This document shows positions 1 to 7,900 of a DNA stretch of 12,329 nt, piece by piece. The stretch is from assembly GCA_002418185.1 (NCBI GenBank), contig DIDN01000155.1, positions 1 to 12,329 of the forward strand, given 5' to 3'. Made by a program: the position numbers and the translations under genes. Origin of the DNA: Deltaproteobacteria bacterium UBA5799. Lineage in GTDB: Bacteria; Desulfobacterota; GWC2-55-46. The first letter of the stretch is position 1. Every line of letters begins with the position of its first letter. Below the pieces are notes generated by a model. It did not search any database. It was not told where the DNA came from and saw only the letters and a list, made by a program, of their open reading frames with translations.

Positions 1-1191
1 CTCGTATCGAAGGTCGTGAGCGCCGAGGCCCCCGGGAAGGGCAGGGCGTCCGCCCTCATGGGCTCTATCACCATGCACCCTGTCTGGGGCATCCCCGTAC
101 TCCTTGCCGTGCTTTTCATCATGTACGAGTTCGTGGGCGTCCTCGGCGCCGGGGTGAGCGTAGACTTCTTCGAGGAAGTCGTATTCGGCGAGTTCGTGAA
201 CCCGTGGGCCGAGCGCGTTGTCGGATATGCATTCGCGCCAGGGAGCCTCTTTTACGATTTGCTGGTCGGCGAGTACGGCGTATTTACGATGGCCTTCACC
301 TATGCCATCGCCATCGTGCTGCCCATAGTCAGCTTCTTCTTCATCTTCTTCAGCTTCCTCGAGGACTCGGGCTACCTGCCCAGGCTCGCCGTCATGGTGG
401 ACAGGGTCTTCAAGGCAATGGGCCTTAACGGCAAGGCGGTCCTGCCGATGGTGCTGGGTCTCGGCTGCGACACGATGGCGACCATGACCACGAGGATACT
501 CGAGTCCCGGAAGGAACGGGTCATAGTGACTCTGCTCCTTGCCCTCGGGGTGCCGTGCTCCGCCCAGCTCGGGGTCATACTCGGCATGCTCGGGGCGGTC
601 TCGCTTGCCGCGTCCGTCCTGTGGGCCGTCATAGTTTTGCTCGTGCTGTTCCTGGTCGGCATCCTGGCGTCGAGGGTGCTCCCCGGGCAGTCTTCGGACT
701 TCATCCTCGAGATACCTCCCATGAGGATGCCGCAGCTCTCGAACATGCTCCTTAAGACCCTCGTGCGGGTACAGTGGTACCTGAAGGAGGCGGTGCCGCT
801 CTTTGTCCTGGGGACGCTCGTGCTCTTCGCGCTCGACAAGCTCAATGCCCTTAACGCGATACAAAAGGCCGTCTCGCCGGTCATAGTGGGGCTCCTGAGC
901 CTCCCGGCAGAGACAACCGAGGCGTTTCTCATAGGGTTTCTGAGGAGGGACTACGGGGCCGCCGGGCTCCTGGCCCTCCAGAAGGACGGCATGCTCGACC
1001 CTGTCCAGGTGGTGGTAAGCCTCGTGACCATGACCCTGTTCGTCCCTTGCATAGCGAACCTCCTTATGATAGTTAAAGAGAGGGGTCTCAAGACGGCGGT
1101 ACTCATGTCGGCCTTCATATTCCCGTTCGCGATTCTGGTCGGGGCGATAGTGAACTTGGCCCTGAGGCTGAGCGGGGTAACGCTGCAATGA
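1..1191 (+). CDS. feoB: Ferrous iron transport protein B, C-terminal membrane part (5' partial)
   Basis: This is the membrane permease part of FeoB, which imports Fe(2+) across the inner membrane. The frame is open from base 1, so the N-terminal G-protein and GDI domains lie outside the window; the GTG at 16 is only an internal codon. Visible family marks are the HPVWGIP entry to the first membrane segment (76-96), a GLGC motif (457-468) followed by a TTR at 487-495, a PCSAQL motif (553-570), an FLRRDYGAAGL segment near 930-965 and a PCIANL motif near 1045-1062. About eight hydrophobic segments follow, as expected for the two Gate domains and the FeoB core. The Gate motif reads GCDTMAT where the classical family has GCNxPA. 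It ends at TGA 1189-1191. A metal-responsive repressor gene follows, which fits an iron-uptake locus. The family assignment is secure; which metal it carries is inferred from the family. Confidence 0.95.
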   Translation, partial: LVSKVVSAEAPGKGRASALMGSITMHPVWGIPVLLAVLFIMYEFVGVLGAGVSVDFFEEVVFGEFVNPWAERVVGYAFAPGSLFYDLLVGEYGVFTMAFTYAIAIVLPIVSFFFIFFSFLEDSGYLPRLAVMVDRVFKAMGLNGKAVLPMVLGLGCDTMATMTTRILESRKERVIVTLLLALGVPCSAQLGVILGMLGAVSLAASVLWAVIVLLVLFLVGILASRVLPGQSSDFILEIPPMRMPQLSNMLLKTLVRVQWYLKEAVPLFVLGTLVLFALDKLNALNAIQKAVSPVIVGLLSLPAETTEAFLIGFLRRDYGAAGLLALQKDGMLDPVQVVVSLVTMTLFVPCIANLLMIVKERGLKTAVLMSAFIFPFAILVGAIVNLALRLSGVTLQ

Positions 1192-1194
1192 CCA

Positions 1195-1249
1195 CCTGGA
1201 CGAAGTCCAGGGTATCCGGAGAGCTGTGATCAAAGGCAATATCTCTCCG
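1195..1249 (+). other. Two stem-loops in the feoB-dtxR spacer
   Basis: Just after the feoB stop there is a 7-bp stem (1195-1201 with 1205-1211) closed by a GAA triloop, then a second 7-bp perfect inverted repeat (1217-1223 with 1243-1249) with a 19-nt loop. Neither is followed by a T run. They could protect the 3' end of the feoB mRNA or act with the terminator-like hairpin downstream. The pairing is read directly from the sequence; the role is a guess. Confidence 0.4.
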
Positions 1250-1262
1250 CTCTCGCAGAAAT

Positions 1263-1287
1263 GACCGCTCGTTCCGGGCGGTCTTTC
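1263..1287 (+). terminator. Probable intrinsic terminator after feoB
   Basis: GACCGC (1263-1268) pairs with GCGGTC (1278-1283) around a 9-nt loop, and TTTC follows at once. The U tract is short, so termination may be partial. It lies 71 nt after the feoB stop and 57 nt before dtxR, and would separate the two transcripts or reduce readthrough into the regulator. Confidence 0.5.
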
Positions 1288-1343
1288 ATCCCCGGGTTCG
1301 AAAGCCCGTGGTTTTACGACCGGCCTGAAAAAGGCGGAGGCAC

Positions 1344-2003
1344 ATGACAAGAGACAAGGCAGTCGACGAGGTCTTGGAGTTCATATGGTCCCAGAGGGAA
1401 CTGGGCTCGAACTCGGTCAAGCAGCTCATGGGCATAAAAGAGGTGGCCGAGGAGGCCGATACCGCCACCGTCGAGCGCATGATGCAGGAGGGGCTCGTAT
1501 CCATATCCGGGGACACCATAACGCTTACGGCAGCGGGCGAGAGGCTCGCAGAGGCCGCCATACGCCGCCACAGGCTTGCGGAGAGGCTCCTTACCGAGGT
1601 GCTGGCCATGAGCGACGAGAACCTCGAGCAGAACGCATGCTCGTTCGAGCACACGCTCTCGCCGGAAGTGACGGATTCCATATGCACGCTCCTCGGGCAC
1701 CCGCCTGCCTGCCCCCACGGCCTCCCCATCCCCAGGGGCGCCTGCTGCAAAAAGACCAGGGACGAACTCAAGCCCATAGTGCAGCAGTTGAGCGTGCTCG
1801 ACGCGGGGGACACCGGAAGGATCATCTTCATCGCCTCCAACTCGCACGTGAGACTCGATAAGCTCGGTTCGCTCGGCATAGTGCCCGGGAGCACCGTCAG
1901 GGTGCACCAGAAAAGGCCCGCCTTCGTGATCCAGCTCGGCGAGACGACCCTTGCCCTCGACCCGGAGATAATAAAGGAGATATACGTAAGGAAGCTAGGT
2001 TAG
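1344..2003 (+). CDS. DtxR/MntR-family metal-dependent transcriptional repressor with C-terminal FeoA-like domain
   Basis: The 219-residue product fits an iron- or manganese-sensing repressor of the DtxR family. Residues about 5-65 form the winged helix DNA-binding domain. Residues about 66-135 form the dimerisation and metal-binding domain: the HRLAE pattern gives H76 and E80, and ACSFEH gives C99, E102 and H103, matching the spacing of the DtxR ligands His79/Glu83 and Cys102/Glu105/His106. A CPHG motif (C123-H125) and a vicinal pair C134-C135 follow. Residues about 152-217 look like a FeoA/SH3-type beta-barrel. A GGAGG at 1336-1340 sits 3 nt before the ATG, a short but usable spacing. Lying directly after feoB, it probably represses iron uptake when metal is plentiful. 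No clear DtxR-type operator was found in the spacer, so its target is inferred from position. Iron versus manganese cannot be decided here. Confidence 0.9.
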   Translation: MTRDKAVDEVLEFIWSQRELGSNSVKQLMGIKEVAEEADTATVERMMQEGLVSISGDTITLTAAGERLAEAAIRRHRLAERLLTEVLAMSDENLEQNACSFEHTLSPEVTDSICTLLGHPPACPHGLPIPRGACCKKTRDELKPIVQQLSVLDAGDTGRIIFIASNSHVRLDKLGSLGIVPGSTVRVHQKRPAFVIQLGETTLALDPEIIKEIYVRKLG

Positions 2004-2028
2004 CCTCCCCGGAACGCAAAGCAAAAAG

Positions 2029-3672
2029 ATGAGCTTAGCCGGAAATAGCCGTGCCCGAGGCGGGGCACTCGGAGAGCGCCGTTACCTGGCGTGGTTTATC
2101 GTGTTGGCAGTCGCTCTCGTCTGCGCTTCAATACGGATAAACCTCCTCGATGTCCCGCTTGAGCGCGACGAGGGAGAATACGCTTACGCAGCGCAGCTCC
2201 TGCTCGGCGGCATACCGCCGTACGAGCACATGCACACGATGAAGCTGCCGGGCGTCTTCGGGGCCTACGCCCTTATCATGCTCTCTTTCGGGCAGAGCAC
2301 CGAGGCCATCCATCTCGGCCTTACGCTGCTCAACTCGCTAACGGCGGTCCTCGTATTCCTCCTCGCCGGAAGGTTCCTGGAGCCGCTCCCGAGCGCTCTC
2401 TCAAGCTCCTTCTTCTCGGTACTCTCCCTTAACTCCGCTTTCCTGGGCCTTTCCGCCAACGCCGAGCATTTCTCCGTCTTTTTCATCGTTGCCGGCGCGA
2501 TCTTGCTTTTGAAGAGCCTGGAGGCAGGGAAGGGGCTGTTTTACTTCCTGTGCGGCCTCTGCTTCGGCTTTGCGTTCCTGATGAAGCAGCACGCGGTCTT
2601 CTTCATGGCGCTGCCTGCCGTTTACCTTTCAGCCGCGCTGCTCCGGGACCGCACGCGCCCCTTGCGGCGGAACCTCTCCCGTACCGGCCTGTTTGTCTTT
2701 GGCGCGGGACTGCCGTTCGGCCTGACCTGCCTGGTCTTCTGGCTGTGGGGCGTTTTTGACGAATTCCTTTTCTGGACCTTCTCGTATGCTTCCAGGTACG
2801 TTTCTTTAATGAGCATCTCGGGCGGCCTCTCGAATCTCGGATTCGCATTTTCCCTGATGAAGGTATCTGCGCTTCCCTTGCTGGCGGTTGCGGCGGCAGG
2901 GGCGCTCATCCCTCCGCCGGGGAAGGACTCCCGGGCCGCGTTCCTCTTTTTCTGGTCCTTTCTTGTTGTTTCCATTATTTCGATATTGCCGGGCTTTTAT
3001 TTCAGGTCGCACTATTTCATACTCGTCCTTCCGGCTGCAGCTCTCTTTTTCGGCGCGGCGGTAGCGCGCGTGAAGGGCCTTCTGGACGGATACAGCTTGA
3101 GGGGCGCGGGTTTGGCGGTTACATGCGTGTTACTTCTTCTCCTGGGGTACCCGCTCTACAAAGAGAGGACCATGCTTTTCTTTTCGACCCCCGGGGAGAT
3201 ATCGAGGGCGCTTTACGGCGCGAACCCTTTTCCCGAGTCCGTCGAGATAGCCAGGCACATAAAAGAGAATTCGGGCCCTGACGACAGGATAGCCGTCCTG
3301 GGCTCCGAGCCCCAGATATACTTCCTCTCGAACAGGCTCTCGTCGACCGGGTATATCTACATGTACCCGCTCGTCGAGGGCCACGAATATGCGACGATGA
3401 TGGAGATGAAATTGAGGAGGGACATTGCGGAGAGCAAGCCGCTATTCCTCGTATACGTCAACATACCGGTCTCCTGGGGAGTCAGCTATGAGGGTATGCA
3501 GAACATCACGGACTGGTTCTCCAGGTTCGACCTGAGCGACTACAGCCTTGAGGGGGTAATCGAGATAAAGCGGGGCGGGCCTCGGTACTACTGGAGCCGG
3601 TCCAGGAACGTGGACTATTCAGTCACCGATTTTCAGGGCCCGGCTGTCTTCGTGCTGAAAAGGGTGTCCTGA
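2029..3672 (+). CDS. GT-C family membrane glycosyltransferase (ArnT/PMT-like)
   Basis: This 547-residue integral membrane protein resembles dolichyl/undecaprenyl-phosphate-sugar transferases of the PMT_2/ArnT type, which move a sugar from a polyprenyl-phosphate carrier to an envelope acceptor on the periplasmic side. After a first membrane segment (about 19-36), residues 45-51 read ERDEGEY, the acidic motif of the first outer loop that carries the catalytic or metal-binding Asp (D47). A KLPG at 72-75 matches the position of the conserved Lys in ArnT. About ten hydrophobic segments run to residue about 375, with an FRSHY motif before the last ones, then a soluble domain of about 170 residues. 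The start is the first ATG after dtxR (25-nt gap) and lacks a strong Shine-Dalgarno sequence. The gene is rich in T-containing Phe and Leu codons, as expected for a membrane protein. Its 3' end overlaps the opposing epimerase gene by 40 nt. The acceptor and the sugar are unknown. Confidence 0.8.
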   Translation: MSLAGNSRARGGALGERRYLAWFIVLAVALVCASIRINLLDVPLERDEGEYAYAAQLLLGGIPPYEHMHTMKLPGVFGAYALIMLSFGQSTEAIHLGLTLLNSLTAVLVFLLAGRFLEPLPSALSSSFFSVLSLNSAFLGLSANAEHFSVFFIVAGAILLLKSLEAGKGLFYFLCGLCFGFAFLMKQHAVFFMALPAVYLSAALLRDRTRPLRRNLSRTGLFVFGAGLPFGLTCLVFWLWGVFDEFLFWTFSYASRYVSLMSISGGLSNLGFAFSLMKVSALPLLAVAAAGALIPPPGKDSRAAFLFFWSFLVVSIISILPGFYFRSHYFILVLPAAALFFGAAVARVKGLLDGYSLRGAGLAVTCVLLLLLGYPLYKERTMLFFSTPGEISRALYGANPFPESVEIARHIKENSGPDDRIAVLGSEPQIYFLSNRLSSTGYIYMYPLVEGHEYATMMEMKLRRDIAESKPLFLVYVNIPVSWGVSYEGMQNITDWFSRFDLSDYSLEGVIEIKRGGPRYYWSRSRNVDYSVTDFQGPAVFVLKRVS

Positions 3673-4748
3673 CCGCCCTCTCGTGAAAAGTTCTTCCTCT
3701 CCTTCCTCGCCCAGGCTTCGGCAATTTCGACGAAGACCCCCTTCAGGTCCCTTGTGACCTCCCAGCCCGGGTAGTGCGCCTTTGCCTTGGTCGTATCGGA
3801 TATATAGCAGATATGGTCGCCTGACCTGTTCTCGTCGGTGTATTCCCAGCTCATGGGCATGCCTGTGACCGACTCGGCAAGGCCGAACGCCTCAAGGATC
3901 GATATGGAATTGCTTCTCCCGCCGCCGATGTTGTAGACCTCTGCCGCTCTCGGCGATTCCACGAACCTTGCTATGAAGTCCACTACGTCGTCCGAATGTA
4001 TGTTGTCGCGGACCTGCTTCCCCTTGTAGCCGTAGACCCTGTAAGTCCTCGCCTCGATATTGCACATAACGAGGTAGCTCAAAAAACCGTGGAGCTCGAC
4101 CCCTGAATGGTTGGGCCCGGTAAGGCACCCGCCGCGCAGGCACGCCGTGGGCATGCCGAAGTACCTGCCGTACTCCTGTACCATCAGGTCTGCCGAAGCC
4201 TTTGAAGCGCCGAAGAGCGAGTGCTTCGAGCGGTCTATCCTCATGGACTCGGGGATGCCGTTCGCGAACCCGGGGTCCGCGTAGTCGTATCTCGTACCGG
4301 TCTCAATGAGCAGGAGCTCGTTCGGCGCGTCTCCGTAGACCTTGTTGGTCGAGAGGTGGACGAAAGGCGATTCGGGGCAGGCGAGCCTTGCCGCCTCGAT
4401 GAGGTTGAGGGTGCCCCCGGCGTTTACGTCGAAGTCGTCGAAGGGCCTGGACGCCGCGAGGTCGTGGCTCGGCTGGGCGGCTGCGTGGACTATGGCGGAA
4501 GGGCGGAGGTCCCTGACCACTTCCAGCACCTTCTGCCGGTCCCTTATGTCGGCCTCGACGTGCCTGAACCGGGGGTGGCTCCGTACGAGCCTGGACTGGT
4601 TCCAGCGCGTGTCGCCTGCAGGTCCGAAGAACTCCGCCCTCATGTTGTTGTCTATGCCCGCGACCTCCCAGCCGTCCTCTGAGAAGCGCTCGACGACCGC
4701 GCTCCCGATAAGGCCGTTTGAACCTGTAACAAGGAGTTTTCTTTTCAT
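3633..4748 (-). CDS. NAD-dependent epimerase/dehydratase, CDP-paratose 2-epimerase-like SDR
   Basis: The 371-residue product is an extended short-chain dehydrogenase acting on a nucleotide sugar, probably for surface polysaccharide. The Rossmann signature GxxGxxG lies at residues 9-15 and an acidic D33 suggests NAD rather than NADP. A stretch at 34-50 (NNMRAEFFG, then GDTRWN), STNKVYGD at 133-140 and LRGGCLTGP at 204-212 match proteins annotated as CDP-paratose 2-epimerase. The usual YxxxK catalytic motif appears as FGASK (F179, K183), so the Tyr is Phe here. I recall the same Phe in close relatives, which would make it a subfamily trait, but this was not checked. The start is ATG at 4746-4748 and the stop is at 3633-3635, inside the end of the glycosyltransferase gene. 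Substrate and true reaction are uncertain; plain SDR family membership is secure. Confidence 0.85.
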   Translation of the reverse strand: MKRKLLVTGSNGLIGSAVVERFSEDGWEVAGIDNNMRAEFFGPAGDTRWNQSRLVRSHPRFRHVEADIRDRQKVLEVVRDLRPSAIVHAAAQPSHDLAASRPFDDFDVNAGGTLNLIEAARLACPESPFVHLSTNKVYGDAPNELLLIETGTRYDYADPGFANGIPESMRIDRSKHSLFGASKASADLMVQEYGRYFGMPTACLRGGCLTGPNHSGVELHGFLSYLVMCNIEARTYRVYGYKGKQVRDNIHSDDVVDFIARFVESPRAAEVYNIGGGRSNSISILEAFGLAESVTGMPMSWEYTDENRSGDHICYISDTTKAKAHYPGWEVTRDLKGVFVEIAEAWARKERKNFSREGGQDTLFSTKTAGP

Positions 4749-4920
4749 TGTGCACGGCCCTGACCCGGTGGATTCTGCCGTTGGTAACGGTTTTGCCCTA
4801 CAATGAAAAGGTTAGCAGAACTTGCCGCATGCGCAATCGCCGGACAACGGGCGGGGCGCCCCGGGAAGCCCCTTAAAACTCCTACCAAAAACCCTTGAAA
4901 TATGGTAATCTTTCCTCCCT
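4749..4920. other. Divergent spacer between the epimerase gene and dnaE
   Basis: This 172-nt spacer must hold the start signals for both divergent genes, but no convincing -35/-10 pair was seen on either strand. It has a 5-bp hairpin (4778-4782 with 4786-4790) followed by TTTT, and a perfect 10-bp palindrome GGGGCGCCCC at 4853-4862. A TATGGTAAT at 4901-4909 is the best AT-rich candidate for a dnaE -10 element. It would place the transcript start only about 8-12 nt before the ATG. Confidence 0.35.
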
Positions 4921-7900
4921 ATGCACCATGCTAATTTCGTACACCTTCACCTGCATACCCAGTTCAGCCTCCTTGACGGCGCCATAAGGCCCGGGGCCCT
5001 CATAGCGCTCGCAAAGGAGCAGAGGATGCCCGCGGTCGCGGTGACCGACCACGGGAACCTCTTCGGCGCGGTGGAGTTCTATCAGAAGGCCATGCAGAAG
5101 GGCATAAAGCCCATAATCGGCTGCGAGCTCTACGTGGCGCCCGGGAGCCGCCTTGAAAAGACCGCGATAAAAGGCGAGTACGCCTTCCACCTGGTATTGC
5201 TGGTCAAGAACCTCAAGGGCTACCAGAACCTCTGCAAGCTCCTCTCCAGGGCTTACATAGAGGGTTTCTATTACAAGCCGCGAGTGGACAAGGAGCTTCT
5301 AAGCGAGCACAGCGAGGGGCTCATAGCATTGAGCGCGTGCCTTCACGGCGAGGTAGCCTACAAAATCTCGATAGGCCAGAAGGATGCCGCCGAAAAGGCC
5401 GCCTCCGAATACAAGGCCATGTTCCCGGACAGGCGTTTCTATCTCGAGATACAGCATAACGGGATAGACGAGCAGGAGCGGGTGAACGGCGAGCTCATAG
5501 CGCTCGGCAAGAAGTTGGATATCCCGCTTGTAGCCACTAACGACTGCCACTACCTCCGGAAGGAGGACGCCAAAGTCCATGACGTACTCCTCTGCATACA
5601 GACCGGGACGACCGTGAACGCGCCCAACCGGATGCGGTTTTCGACCGACGAGTTCTACGTAAAGAGCCCGGAGGAGATGAACGAGGCGTTCAAGGACACG
5701 CCTGAGGCCATCGCCAACACCATAGAGATCGCCGAGAGGTGCAACTTCGAGCTGACCCTGGGCAAGCACCACCTCCCCGAGTTCCCGGTGCCCGAGGGAG
5801 AGACCCTCGATTCGCTCATAGAATCGAGGGCCAGGGCAGGGCTTGAAAGGAGGCTCGACGCCATGCGCAGGAGGGGCGTCGAGGTGGAGCCCCTCCAATG
5901 GCAGTATTACGACAGGCTTGAAAAGGAGCTGAAGGTCATAAAGGGGATGGGCTTCCCCGGCTACTTCCTCATCGTCACCGATTTCATAGACTACGCGAAA
6001 AGCAGGGACATACCGGTCGGCCCGGGGAGGGGCTCGGCGGCCGGGAGCCTCGTGGCGTGGTCGCTCGGCATCACCAACCTCGACCCCATAAAAAACAACC
6101 TCCTCTTCGAGAGGTTCCTCAACCCGGACAGGATATCCCTCCCCGATATCGACATAGACTTCTGCTTCGAAAGAAGGGACGAGGTCATAAGGTACGTCAC
6201 CGAGAAGTACGGGGCCGACAAGGTGACGCAGATAATCACCTTCGGACAGATGAAGGCAAAGGCCTGCATAAGGGACGTGGGCAGGGCCCTGGACATGCCC
6301 TACGGCGACGTGGACAGGATCGCCAAGCTCGTACCCAACACCCTGAACATCACCATACAGGAGGCGATATCCCAGGAGCCGAGGCTTAAGGAGCTATATG
6401 AAAAAGACCAGAAGATAAAGGACCTCCTCGATACGGCGGTAGCCCTTGAGGGCCTGCCGCGCCACGCCTCGACCCACGCGGCGGGGGTGGTCATATCGAA
6501 CAGGCCCCTTGACGAGTACATGCCGCTCTACAAGCAGCAGAAGGACGACTCCGTGACGACCCAGTTCACGATGAAGGACGTCGAGAAGGTCGGGCTCGTG
6601 AAGTTCGACTTCCTGGGCCTCAAGACACTGACGGTCATAGACAAGACCGTGAAGCTCGTAAAAGAGAACAGGGGAGCGGATATCGACATCGAGAACATCC
6701 CCCTCGACGACGCAAAGACCTACGAGCTCGTGGCAAGCGGCAACTCGAACGGCATATTCCAGCTCGAAAGCTCGGGAATGAAGGAGCTCCTGAGGAAATT
6801 GAAGCCCACGACCTTCGAGGACATGGTCGCGGCTGTCGCGCTCTACAGGCCGGGCCCGCTGCAGAGCGGCATGGTCGACGACTTCATAAGCAGGAAGCAC
6901 AAGAGGACGGCGATAGCCTACGAGGTCCCGGAATTGACGGGCATACTCGATAACACCTACGGCGTCATGGTCTACCAGGAGCAGGTCATGGAGATTGCCA
7001 AGGTGCTCGCCGGGTACACCCCCGGGGACGCCGACGTCCTCCGGAAGGCAATGGGCAAGAAGCTCCACGAGGAGATGCTCGACCAGAGAAAGAAGTTCCT
7101 CGACGGCTCGAAGAGGAAGAAGATCGACCAGAGGAAGGCCGAGAAGATATTCGACCTCATCGTCAAGTTCGCGGGCTACGGCTTCAACAAGAGCCACAGC
7201 GCCGCCTATGCGCTTATCTCCTACCAGACGGCGTACCTGAAGACCTACTACACGGTCGAGTTCATGGCCGCGCTCCTGGGCTCCGACATGGGGAACACCG
7301 ACCAGGTCGTGAAATACATCAACGAGTGCAGGGAGGCGGGCATTGCGGTGGCCCCGCCGGACATAAACGAGAGCCGCATGGAGTTCACGGTCTCAGGCGG
7401 CCGCATCAGGTTCGGGCTGGCTGCGATAAAGAACGTAGGCGCGTCCGCCATAGAGGAGATCCTGAGGGTGAGGGAGGAGGGCAGGTTCGCCTCCTTCATG
7501 GATTTCCTCTCCAGGGTCGATTCCAGGAGAGTGAACAAGAAGGTCGTCGAGAGCCTGATAAGGTGCGGGGCCTTTGACCTCACCGGCGAGAAGAGGGCCG
7601 CGCTCGCCGCGGGGCTCGATTCCGCGATGGACGCCGCCCAGTCCATGCAGCGCGACAGGGAACTGGGGCAGTCGTCGCTCTTCGACGCGATGGGCGGCGG
7701 CGCGCCGGCGCCTGTAAAGTCCGCCGCGGGCTCGCCTGACATCGAGGAATGGGGCAACAAGGAGCTCCTTGCCTATGAGAAAGAGACCCTGGGTTTTTAC
7801 TTCTCATCGCACCCGCTCGCCGGGTACAGGCGCGAGCTCGCGCTGTACGCCCTCCCCATAGAGGCGCTTTCCGAGCGTAAGGACGGGGACGAGGTCGCTG

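Noticed and set aside
16..18. GTG at 16 as a true start of a short FeoB-like protein
   Set aside because: The same frame is open to base 1 and the protein begins in the middle of the FeoB family, so it is a gene cut by the window edge.
1291..1308. tRNA T-arm-like hairpin with GGTTCGAA in the feoB-dtxR spacer
   Set aside because: The loop has 8 nt instead of 7, there is no acceptor or anticodon arm around it and no CCA end, so it is not a tRNA gene or a clear attachment site.
1995..2006. CTAGGTTAGCCT at the dtxR stop resembling half of a DtxR box (TTAGGTTAGGCTAACCTAA)
   Set aside because: Most of it is the last codons and stop of dtxR, the second half-site is missing, and no similar site is found upstream of feoB or dtxR in the window.
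2029..4748. The two sugar genes as a horizontally acquired island
   Set aside because: Both use AGG, ATA and CTC codons like their neighbours, and no mobility gene, direct repeat or tRNA flank is present; the lower GC of the glycosyltransferase gene fits its hydrophobic residues.
4778..4794. Small hairpin with TTTT resembling a plus-strand terminator
   Set aside because: The stem has only 5 bp and there is no plus-strand gene ending upstream for it to terminate; it lies in the 5' leader of the minus-strand epimerase gene.
6394..7197. A 267-codon open frame on the minus strand inside dnaE
   Set aside because: It is antisense to a highly conserved polymerase region, has no family resemblance, and arises from the strong third-position GC bias. 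The same holds for the other long antisense frames, including 8892-9497 and 11397-12260.
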